Below are positions 1 to 5,014 of a DNA stretch of 5,014 nt, one piece after another. Position 1 is the first letter of the stretch. Each line of letters starts with the position of its first letter. The notes under the pieces were generated by a model. The model searched no databases, was not told the DNA's origin, and saw only the letters and a list, made by a program, of their open reading frames with translations. The position numbers and the translations under genes were made by a program. Source of the stretch: DATKKM01 sp035542855 (lineage in GTDB: Bacteria; Chloroflexota; Dehalococcoidia; SM23-28-2; RBG-16-64-32); the NCBI GenBank assembly GCA_035542855.1, contig DATKKM010000050.1:1-5014 (forward strand), written 5' to 3'.

Positions 1-1505
1 GCTCGCTCACCCTTCGGGGCGGCGAACGCGCTCCCACGAAGGAAGAACAGCATGGTGCCAATCGGGAAGCTCAGCACGACAACCGCGTTGAGGAGCGATC
101 TTGCGTAACCACGGAAGGTCCCCGCTTCCGGATTGGCAGTCAGGTTCTCGGGCGTGTCCCGGATCGCCGCCACGATGTTCAGATTCGACACCCGCCAGGA
201 GGAGAACGCCACCGTCAGGAACGTCAGCACAACCCCCAGGCTGTATGAGATGGCGATCGAGCGCGCAGTGGCGTGCGGCGTGAACGACAGCCCGAAGCTG
301 GAGAATATCGCCGAGGCAGCGGTCGTCAGCCCGAAGGCCACGAGAACGCCCAGGAACACCCCCGCAAGGGCCGACATCAGATCGTAGCCCGTGCCCTCCG
401 CCAGGAACATCTCCACGAGGTGCAGCCGCTTCGTCCCGACGGCACGCGCCATTCCCATCTCCGACTTACGCTCGGCGGCCAGCATCACGAAGATCATCAC
501 GATCAGCAGCAACCCCGCCCCGATCGAGAAGAGGCCCAGCAGCAGGAAGAACGTGGCCATGAAATTGCTGATCAACTCGGCATCGTGGACGAGGCCGTGC
601 TTCGTATCGCTGATCTCGAGCCCGAGGGTAGTCGACTTGATCAGACCGTCCACCTCTGTCTCCACCTTGCGAGACGTCTCCAGGTCGCGGACGCCTCCCT
701 TGCCGGAGATCAAGATGGCGTCCAGGCGGTCAGTGCCGACGATGGACTGCACTGATGCAAGGCTGGCCACCATGCCCTCCCTGGCCTGGCCTTCGACCGC
801 ACCGGTGATGCCGGCGTTCTTCACGATCGCCTTCACGGTAAACGGCCGCTCCTCGCCGTTGACGTAGACGTTGAGCGTATCTCCGGCCTGGGCGTCCAGT
901 TTGTTTTCGGCCTCCTGGTTCAGGTAGACCTCGCCGGGGGCCAGGTCCCCCACCCGGAGGACTGCGCCCGAATGGGCATCGATGATGTCAGGAAACGGTT
1001 CCTCCCGCTCGGCGTCGATGCCGGCGAACATCACGTTCGCCTCGCTCAGGTCCGTTCTCGCATCGATGACCGGCACCGGAGAAAGTAGCGCCCCGGCCAC
1101 ACCATCGACATCCGGCAGGTGTGCTGCCTGCACGTCGTTCAGGAACGTCTGGTACTCCTCATTCGAAATGCTGTGCCCGCTCGAGTCCGAGGCCCCGGTG
1201 GCGCTTGCCACCTCCCCGTCCAGGATCGTGTCCACGTGGCCCAGCAGGTCGTACGTCTGCTTGGTGATGCTGTAGTCCACGGTGTCTCCCGTGGTGAACG
1301 CCGCCGTGATGATCACCGTGCTCAGCATCAGCCCGATCACGATCAGCACCGTTTGCGCCACCCGCCGCGGGATGTTGCGGATCCCCAGCATGAAGATGAT
1401 GCGGTTGCGCAACGCTACCAGCAGCGATATGCCGACCGAAAACGCCAGCAGCGTGACGAGCACGATCAGGATCGTGTTCATGGAGATGCCGAACATGGAG
1501 TCCAT
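1..1505 (-). CDS. FtsX/MacB-type ABC transporter permease (3' end cut by window edge)
   Basis: This is the membrane subunit of an ABC exporter, partner of the ATPase encoded just upstream. 501 residues are visible with no stop before position 1. By eye the order is: a hydrophobic helix at about residues 10-33; a second helix at about 50-70 preceded by the basic stretch GIRNIPRRVAQT; a large extracytoplasmic domain at about 71-312; then helices at about 313-343, 375-403 and 418-437. The loop ERKSEMGMARAVGTKR (345-360) and the closing WRVSNLNIVAAIRD (437-450) are typical of FtsX domains. A further hydrophobic stretch at about 470-489 begins after the domain, so the full protein is probably a long permease with a second membrane unit. 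I chose ATG 1505-1503, two bases after the ATPase stop, because a weak AGG lies just upstream. In-frame ATGs at 1496 and 1481 are alternatives. FtsX-like assignment is firm; substrate unknown (lipid, lipoprotein, peptide or drug export are family possibilities). Confidence 0.9.
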   Translation of the reverse strand, partial: MDSMFGISMNTILIVLVTLLAFSVGISLLVALRNRIIFMLGIRNIPRRVAQTVLIVIGLMLSTVIITAAFTTGDTVDYSITKQTYDLLGHVDTILDGEVASATGASDSSGHSISNEEYQTFLNDVQAAHLPDVDGVAGALLSPVPVIDARTDLSEANVMFAGIDAEREEPFPDIIDAHSGAVLRVGDLAPGEVYLNQEAENKLDAQAGDTLNVYVNGEERPFTVKAIVKNAGITGAVEGQAREGMVASLASVQSIVGTDRLDAILISGKGGVRDLETSRKVETEVDGLIKSTTLGLEISDTKHGLVHDAELISNFMATFFLLLGLFSIGAGLLLIVMIFVMLAAERKSEMGMARAVGTKRLHLVEMFLAEGTGYDLMSALAGVFLGVLVAFGLTTAASAIFSSFGLSFTPHATARSIAISYSLGVVLTFLTVAFSSWRVSNLNIVAAIRDTPENLTANPEAGTFRGYARSLLNAVVVLSFPIGTMLFFLRGSAFAAPKGER

Positions 1506-1507
1506 GT

Positions 1508-2284
1508 TCAGCCTGCGTTCTGGGGCTTGGCCTCGCTGCCCGGCGTCACGGGTTCATCGGACGTGATTGCCCCGTCTTGCATGTGGATGATTCGCTGCGT
1601 CCTGGCGGCTATGCCGTGATCGTGCGTCACCAGCACAAACGTCTGACTGTGCTCCCGGTTTAGCGTCTGCAGCAGGTCCATGATCTCGCCCGCCGTCACG
1701 CTGTCCAGGTCCCCTGTCGGCTCGTCGCCCCAGACAATCGCGGGCGTGTTCACCAGCGCCCGCGCGATCGTCACGCGCTGACGCTGGCCGCCGGACAGCT
1801 CCGCCGGCTTGTGGGTCGCCCAGTTATCCAGCTTCACGACCGTCAGGGCGTCCATCGCCCGGTGCCGGGCCTCCTTCGCCTTCACGCCGGCGACAAGTAG
1901 CGGCAGCTCCACGTTCTCCACCGCGGAAAGCACCGGCAGCAGGTTGTAGAACTGGAAGATGAACCCCATCCTCCGGGCGCGGTGCTCCGTCTTGTCGTTA
2001 TCGGACATCCTGGCCAGGTCCACGCCTTCCACGTTGACGGTGCCGCTGTCTATGACATCCAGCCCGGAGAGACAGTTGAGCAACGTGGTCTTCCCGCAGC
2101 CGGAGGGGCCCATGATCGCCACCATCTCACCGGGCATGATGCGCAGGTTTATCCCGCGCAGGGCGTTCACCTTCACCTTGCCCGTGTCATACGTCTTGAT
2201 GACGTCCAGGGCCTCGATAATCGGCCGGTTGGGCGTGCTGATTTCCGATACCACAGCCGGCTCCTTCTGAAATACGGCGCTCAT
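1508..2284 (-). CDS. ABC transporter ATP-binding protein, MacB/LolD/FtsE family
   Basis: This cytoplasmic ATPase powers the FtsX-like permease encoded two bases downstream. At 258 residues it is slightly longer than the usual 220-240, with extra polar residues at both ends (about 1-20 and 242-258). All nucleotide-binding motifs are present: Walker A GPSGCGKT (59-66), Q-loop Gln111 in FIFQFYNLLP, signature LSGGQRQR (163-170), Walker B and D-loop IVWGDEPTGDLDS (183-195) with catalytic Glu188, and switch His221 in LVTHD. The FYNLLP and EPTGDLDS segments are characteristic of the lipoprotein-release/MacB/FtsE branch (COG1136-like), not of importers. Start ATG 2284-2282 is supported by GGGAGGT four bases upstream. 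The ORF ends TGA-AC-ATG, so it is very likely co-transcribed and translationally coupled with the permease. All key residues are intact. The transported substrate cannot be inferred from the ATPase. Confidence 0.95.
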   Translation of the reverse strand: MSAVFQKEPAVVSEISTPNRPIIEALDVIKTYDTGKVKVNALRGINLRIMPGEMVAIMGPSGCGKTTLLNCLSGLDVIDSGTVNVEGVDLARMSDNDKTEHRARRMGFIFQFYNLLPVLSAVENVELPLLVAGVKAKEARHRAMDALTVVKLDNWATHKPAELSGGQRQRVTIARALVNTPAIVWGDEPTGDLDSVTAGEIMDLLQTLNREHSQTFVLVTHDHGIAARTQRIIHMQDGAITSDEPVTPGSEAKPQNAG

Positions 2285-2287
2285 CTG

Positions 2288-2294
2288 ACCTCCC
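2288..2294 (-). promoter_or_regulatory. Strong Shine-Dalgarno site of the ABC ATPase gene
   Basis: On the minus strand GGGAGGT is read at 2294-2288, and the ATG is at 2284-2282. The core GGAGG ends four bases before the start, which is a little short but usable. It is the clearest ribosome-binding site in the window and fixes the ATPase start. It also implies independent translation initiation here, unlike the tightly coupled genes elsewhere. Confidence 0.75.
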
Positions 2295-2345
2295 GTTCCG
2301 CGCCCGCAAACCCGCGCGCAGGTCGCTCACCCCATCGTACTGAAC

Positions 2346-2357
2346 GCCCAACTGGGC
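2346..2357. repeat. 12-bp inverted repeat next to the CRP-like site
   Basis: GCCCA-AC-TGGGC is a perfect dyad with 5-bp arms and a 2-base centre, three bases from the CRP-like palindrome on the ABC-gene side. The centre is too short for a good RNA hairpin, so a protein-binding site is more plausible if it is functional. Arms this short in GC-rich DNA can arise by chance. Confidence 0.3.
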
Positions 2358-2360
2358 ATA

Positions 2361-2376
2361 AGTGACATTAGTCACA
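2361..2376. promoter_or_regulatory. Candidate CRP/FNR-family operator upstream of the ABC transporter genes
   Basis: The plus strand reads AGTGACATTAGTCACA, which is a perfect GTGAC-ATTA-GTCAC palindrome. On the minus strand it reads TGTGA-N6-TCACT, matching nine of ten defined positions of the classical CRP consensus TGTGA-N6-TCACA. It lies 76 bases upstream of the ATPase start codon, within normal range for an operator or activator site. The match and symmetry are seen directly. Binding by a CRP/FNR-type regulator is inferred, and another dimeric regulator could use the site. Confidence 0.45.
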
Positions 2377-2411
2377 CCGTGGTAGTGCCGTTCTTCCTAC
2401 CCTACGGCCAC

Positions 2412-3149
2412 TCAGCGGGCGCGTAAAGCGCCGCCTTCCCGCTGACACAGTCTGTTTACACGCGACATGCGCCGCCCAAACACCTCTCCGAACACGCCCG
2501 CCAACATCGAGGCCACTTCCTCCACGTCCGGCGCCTGACCGGTCACGCGGGCGATCGACGTCACGCCCCGGTCCGCGATCCCACACGGGACGATGCGCGC
2601 GAACCAGTCCAGGTCCACGTCGACGTTCAGCGCCAGGCCGTGGCCGGTCACCCAGCCGCCCGCCGCACCCGCCGGCTTCCCGACGCGGACGCCGATGGCG
2701 GCGATCTTATCGCCCTGCCCGTCCGTCTCGCCGGTCCAGACGCCCGTCAGGCCGCACTCCGTGTGCCCGGTGATCCCGCAGGCGCGGATCGTGCGCAAAA
2801 TCGTCTCCTCCAGCGAGCGCACGTACGTCACGACGCTCAGCCCGGCGGCGCGCAGATCGATGATTGGGTACGCGATGAGCTGCCCCGGGCCGTGGAACGT
2901 TATGTCGCCTCCCCTGTCGGTCTCGACCAGGGCCGCGCCAAGGCTGGCCGCCGGCAGGCGCAGGTTCGTCCCGGCCCCGCGGCGCCCCGTGGTGTAGACC
3001 GGCGGGTGCTCCAGGAGGAGCAGCATGTCCGGGACCTCATCCAGCGCCCGCTGCCGCGCCAGCTCGCGCTGCAGATCCCACGCCTCGCGGTACTCCACAC
3101 GCCCCAGCCAGGCGTATTCGCAGGCCGGCCGATTGCTCTCGCCGGCCAA
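2412..3149 (-). CDS. lipB: Octanoyl-[acyl-carrier-protein]:protein octanoyltransferase LipB (TTG start)
   Basis: LipB moves the octanoyl chain from acyl carrier protein to the lipoyl-domain lysine of 2-oxoacid dehydrogenase E2 and glycine-cleavage H proteins. LipA then inserts sulfur. The product acts in the cytoplasm. Family signatures are complete over 245 residues: LLEHPPVYTTGRRG (45-58), DRGGDITFHGPGQLIAYP (78-95), the active-site lysine K148 in GDKIAAIGVRV, GHGLALNV (169-176), and the catalytic cysteine C189 in IVPCGIADRGVTSI. A Gly/Ala-rich loop (about 157-165) and a basic tail of about 20 residues make it slightly longer than E. coli LipB. No ATG is usable. TTG 3149-3147 directly follows the E2 stop in the same frame, and the next candidate, GTG at 3098, would remove the conserved YAWLG strand near the N-terminus. 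GGGG and GGAG stretches 10-15 bases upstream could help initiation. Placement after E2 fits its role in activating that protein. Confidence 0.95.
   Translation of the reverse strand: MAGESNRPACEYAWLGRVEYREAWDLQRELARQRALDEVPDMLLLLEHPPVYTTGRRGAGTNLRLPAASLGAALVETDRGGDITFHGPGQLIAYPIIDLRAAGLSVVTYVRSLEETILRTIRACGITGHTECGLTGVWTGETDGQGDKIAAIGVRVGKPAGAAGGWVTGHGLALNVDVDLDWFARIVPCGIADRGVTSIARVTGQAPDVEEVASMLAGVFGEVFGRRMSRVNRLCQREGGALRAR
3123..3147 (-). repeat. GC-rich stem-loop covering the beginning of lipB
   Basis: GGCCGGC (minus strand 3147-3141) pairs perfectly with GCCGGCC (3129-3123) across an 11-base loop. Two further pairs (GA/TC) can form inside if one G bulges. In the mRNA the stem starts on the last base of the TTG start codon and two bases after the E2 stop. 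It could hide the lipB start until ribosomes translating E2 open it. Such stems are also expected by chance in GC-rich DNA, so only the location makes it notable. Confidence 0.35.
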
Positions 3150-3152
3150 CTA
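3147..3152 (-). other. Zero-gap, in-frame E2 stop / lipB start junction (TAG-TTG)
   Basis: The minus strand reads GAC-TAG-TTG-GCC. The E2 amber stop (3152-3150) is followed at once by the lipB TTG (3149-3147), and both genes use the same reading frame (4403 minus 3149 is 1254, a multiple of three). Initiation by a ribosome that has just ended E2 is the simple reading. Amber read-through would make a single E2-LipB chain. Confidence 0.85.
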
Positions 3153-4403
3153 GTCGAGCCCCGTCTCCGGCCCGTACGCTTCCATGCGCCTCCTCACATC
3201 CTGCAGGAAGGCGCCCGCCACGTGTCCGTCCAGCACCCGGTGATCGAACGTCAGGCACATGTTCACCATCGAACGAACGGCGATGGCGTCGTCGCCGACG
3301 ACCGTCGGCCGCTTCGTGATCGCCTCGAACGTGATGATCGCCGACTGGCCCTGGTTGATGATCGCCTGCGAGACGATCGACCCGAAGGCGCCGGTGTTGT
3401 CCAGCGTGAACGTCCCGCCCTCGACGTCTGCCAGTTGCAACTTGTTGTCGCGCGTCCGCTCGCCGAGGTCGGCCATCGCCAGCGCCAGCCCCGTCACGCT
3501 GAGCCGGTCGGCATCGTGCACCACCGGCACCAGCAGTCCGCGCTCCGTCGCCACGGCGAGCCCCAGGTGTACCCGCTTGCGCAGAATGATCTTGTCCTCG
3601 CCCCAGCTCGCGTTCAGGTATGGGTGATCGAGCAGCGCCTGCGAGACCGCGTGTGCCGCGAACGGAAGGTACGTCAGGTCTACGCCGTGCCGCTCCTTGA
3701 ACGCCGCCTTCCTGCCCTGCCGCAGCTTCACCAGGTCCGTGACGTCGCACTCCACCACCAGCCAGGCGACAGGCGCGCTGAACGCCGCCGCCGTCATCCG
3801 CTGCGCTATCGTCTTGCGGATCGGAGTCAGCGGCACGCTTTCCTCGTCCGCACCCGCCGGAAGCGGCGGGCGGGCGGGTGCCGCCCGTGCCGCCACTACG
3901 GTCGCCGCGCCCGGCTTCCGCTGCGAGAACGCGCGCACGTCCTCCTCCAGGACGCGGCCGCGCGGACCTGTGCCGCTCACTTGCGCCAGGTCAACGCCAA
4001 GCTCGGCCGCCACTTTGCGTACGCGCGGCGTGGCCCGGCTGGGCCCCACCTCTCGTCCGTGGCCGTTGCCGCTCGGCGCAGCAGCAAGGGGTACGGGAGC
4101 CTTCGCAGGCGGGGGCGCGGCTGCGGCGGGCTTCGGCGGCGCGATTTCCGCCGGCTTCTCCCCCGCCACCTCGTCGATCGTGCATAGAGGCGCCCCGATG
4201 AGCACCGTATCGCCCTCTTTGGCGATGTGCTCCTTGACCGTGCCGCTCACCGGCGACGGCAATTCCACGTTCACCTTGTCCGTGTTGATCTCGACGATCG
4301 GCTCGTACTTCTCGATCTTCTCACCGGGCTGCTTCAGCCACTTCTCGATCGTGCCCTCTGTCACCGTCTCGCCGACCTCCGGCATCGTCAGCGTGTAGGC
4401 CAT
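3150..4403 (-). CDS. Dihydrolipoyl acyltransferase (E2) of a 2-oxoacid dehydrogenase complex, branched-chain-like
   Basis: E2 is the core of the complex. Its lipoyl arm takes the acyl group from E1 and the catalytic domain passes it to CoA. The 417 residues show one lipoyl domain (about 2-78) with lipoylated Lys43 in NTDKVNVELPSP, an Ala/Pro-rich linker (80-120), an E1/E3-binding domain (about 122-160; ATPRVRKVAAELGVDL and GTGPRGRV), a second Ala/Pro linker (162-188), and the catalytic domain (190-409) ending in LTFDHRVLDGHVAGAFL with active-site His388 and Asp392. FTLDNTGAFGS and IINQGQSAIITFEAITKRP look more like branched-chain (bkdB) or generic bacterial E2 than E. coli-type pyruvate E2, and the N-terminal half resembles many Gram-positive E2s. 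The substrate (branched-chain 2-oxoacid or pyruvate) is not settled. The ATG overlaps the E1 beta stop by one base, with no clear Shine-Dalgarno sequence, so translation is probably coupled. Confidence 0.95.
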   Translation of the reverse strand: MAYTLTMPEVGETVTEGTIEKWLKQPGEKIEKYEPIVEINTDKVNVELPSPVSGTVKEHIAKEGDTVLIGAPLCTIDEVAGEKPAEIAPPKPAAAAPPPAKAPVPLAAAPSGNGHGREVGPSRATPRVRKVAAELGVDLAQVSGTGPRGRVLEEDVRAFSQRKPGAATVVAARAAPARPPLPAGADEESVPLTPIRKTIAQRMTAAAFSAPVAWLVVECDVTDLVKLRQGRKAAFKERHGVDLTYLPFAAHAVSQALLDHPYLNASWGEDKIILRKRVHLGLAVATERGLLVPVVHDADRLSVTGLALAMADLGERTRDNKLQLADVEGGTFTLDNTGAFGSIVSQAIINQGQSAIITFEAITKRPTVVGDDAIAVRSMVNMCLTFDHRVLDGHVAGAFLQDVRRRMEAYGPETGLD

Positions 4404-4405
4404 CA
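4401..4405 (-). other. One-base E1 beta/E2 overlap (TGATG)
   Basis: The minus strand reads TAC-TGATG-GCC. The E1 beta stop TGA (4405-4403) shares its A with the E2 start ATG (4403-4401). No good Shine-Dalgarno sequence precedes it, which fits termination-reinitiation and matched production of the two partners. Confidence 0.85.
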
Positions 4406-5014
4406 GTACGCCGCCAGTTTGCGAATGCCCTCGGCGATCTTCTCGGGGTTTGGCAGTATGTACTCCTCCAGGACGCCGGCGTACGGCGCGATCGGCACAT
4501 CCGGAGAGGCGATCCGCATGATCGGCCCGTCCAGGTAGTCGAACGCGTCCTCAGCGATCGTCGCCGACACTTCCGCGCCGAAGCCGCCCGTGATGTTGTC
4601 CTCGTAGACGATCAGCGCCTTGCCCGTCTTCTTCACCGACTCCAGCACCCGCTCCTTGTCCCACGGCTTCACGCTGCGCAGGTCGATCACCTCCACGCTC
4701 AGGCCGTCTTCAGCCTGCACCGTCTCCGCCGCCTTCAGCGAATGGTGCACCATCATCCCGTAGGTCACCAGCGTGATGTCGCTCCCCTCCCGCTTCACGT
4801 CCGCCACTCCGATTGGCAGCGTGTAGTCTTCGTCTGGCACCTCTTGCCGGTAAAGGCGGTACGCCTTCTTGTGCTCCAGCACCATCACCGGGTTCGGGTC
4901 ACGGATCGCGGCCTTCAGCAGCCCTTTGGCGTCGTACGGCGTCGCCACGCAGACCACCTTCAGGCCCGGCACGTGCGCGTAGAACGCCTCCACGCTCTGT
5001 GAGTGGTACGGCCC
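4403..5014 (-). CDS. 2-oxoacid dehydrogenase E1 component, beta subunit (5' end beyond the window)
   Basis: E1 beta pairs with E1 alpha in the thiamine-diphosphate-dependent decarboxylase that loads the E2 lipoyl arm. The frame is open to the window edge, giving 203 residues, and about 120-130 N-terminal residues of the usual 325-340 are missing. The fragment begins GPYHSQSVEAFYAHVPGLKV, the conserved HSQS segment of E1 beta, followed by TPYDAKGLLKAAIRDPNPV. The C-terminal transketolase-like domain starts near residue 74 (REGSDITLVTYG) and includes VEVIDLRSVKPWD and ITGGFGAEVSATIAED. KKAYRLYRQEVPDEDYTLPIG resembles branched-chain 2-oxoacid dehydrogenase E1 beta (as in Thermus) more than classical pyruvate E1 beta, but the two families overlap. 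A GTG at 4993 is an internal valine, not the start, because conserved sequence continues upstream. The N-terminal cofactor-binding residues cannot be inspected. E1 alpha would be expected just upstream. Confidence 0.93.
   Translation of the reverse strand, partial: GPYHSQSVEAFYAHVPGLKVVCVATPYDAKGLLKAAIRDPNPVMVLEHKKAYRLYRQEVPDEDYTLPIGVADVKREGSDITLVTYGMMVHHSLKAAETVQAEDGLSVEVIDLRSVKPWDKERVLESVKKTGKALIVYEDNITGGFGAEVSATIAEDAFDYLDGPIMRIASPDVPIAPYAGVLEEYILPNPEKIAEGIRKLAAY

Larger units (their letters stand above)
2285..2411 (-). other. Intergenic region between lipB and the ABC pair, probable promoter/control region
   Basis: These 127 bases are the only sizeable non-coding gap and look more AT-rich than the flanking genes around 2340-2400. 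Read on the minus strand, it contains in order a weak inverted repeat GGTAG-N11-CTACC (2401-2381), a CRP-like palindrome (2376-2361), a GCCCA-GT-TGGGC dyad (2357-2346) and the Shine-Dalgarno site of the ATPase gene. A TACGAT hexamer at about 2343-2338 could be a -10 element, but no matching -35 is seen at 16-18 bases. No stem followed by a T-run is present, so read-through from lipB into the ABC genes remains possible. Confidence 0.5.

Noticed and set aside
101..1619. Several plus-strand open frames opposite the permease
   Set aside because: The minus-strand frame is open for 501 codons with clear FtsX motifs and helices. The plus-strand frames have no domain and repetitive Arg/Gln/His composition.
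2187..2375. A 62-codon minus-strand frame starting in the intergenic region
   Set aside because: It runs into the ATPase gene in another frame, lacks a Shine-Dalgarno sequence and resembles nothing. The region is better explained as control DNA.
2381..2401. GGTAG-N11-CTACC inverted repeat as terminator or operator
   Set aside because: The arms are five bases with a long loop and no T-run. It is within chance expectation, although it is mentioned in the intergenic description.
2418..2432. GGCGC-GTAAA-GCGCC stem at the 3' end of lipB as a terminator
   Set aside because: The stem has only five pairs, lies inside the coding sequence and has no following T-run, so an intrinsic terminator is not supported.
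3150..3152. The TAG codon as a pyrrolysine codon
   Set aside because: E2 ends at its normal place, just after the catalytic-domain terminus, and no pyrrolysine machinery is visible. A plain stop is far more likely.
3037..3750. A 237-codon minus-strand frame overlapping E2 and lipB
   Set aside because: It is in a different frame from both genes, is low-complexity Arg/Gly/Ala-rich, and shows no motif. It is a GC-driven shadow frame.
2640..4187. A 515-codon open frame on the plus strand antisense to lipB and E2
   Set aside because: It lies opposite two genes with complete catalytic motifs. Its translation is Arg/Pro/His-rich without any recognisable domain, as expected from antisense frames in GC-rich DNA.

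Overview
The window is a gene-dense piece of a GC-rich bacterial chromosome (by eye about 60-65% G+C). All five genes lie on the minus strand, so transcription runs from position 5014 towards position 1. No RNA genes, insertion sequences, phage genes, CRISPR repeats or other mobile signatures were seen. The permease N-terminus, with an extra leading helix followed by a GIRNIPRRVAQT-type second helix, and the branched-chain-like dehydrogenase followed by lipB, remind me of Chloroflexota (Dehalococcoidia/SAR202-like genomes). That placement is an inference and the phylum is not proven here.

Right half (2412-5014): a 2-oxoacid dehydrogenase block. It holds the C-terminal two thirds of an E1 beta subunit (cut by the window edge), a complete E2 dihydrolipoyl acyltransferase with one lipoyl domain, and lipB (octanoyl transferase). 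The genes are packed without gaps. E1 beta and E2 share one base (TGATG). The E2 amber stop is followed immediately, in the same reading frame, by the TTG that appears to start lipB. LipB makes the octanoyl-protein precursor of the lipoyl group that E2 needs, so the block joins the enzyme complex to the first step of its cofactor attachment. E1 alpha and E3 are not in view and E1 alpha would be expected upstream, beyond 5014.

Middle (2285-2411): the only real intergenic gap, 127 bases. It carries a CRP/FNR-like palindrome (AGTGA-N6-TCACA) and a second short dyad next to it, then a strong Shine-Dalgarno sequence for the following gene. I see no convincing -35/-10 pair and no intrinsic terminator.

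Left part (1-2284): a two-gene ABC exporter of the MacB/LolCDE/FtsX type. It consists of a complete ATP-binding protein and, two bases after its stop, the first 501 residues of an FtsX-like permease that runs off the window at position 1. The substrate cannot be told from the sequence.

I found no clearly new system. The most unusual points are the in-frame E2-TAG-TTG-lipB junction, with a GC-rich hairpin starting on the lipB start codon, and the CRP-like palindrome ahead of the ABC pair.
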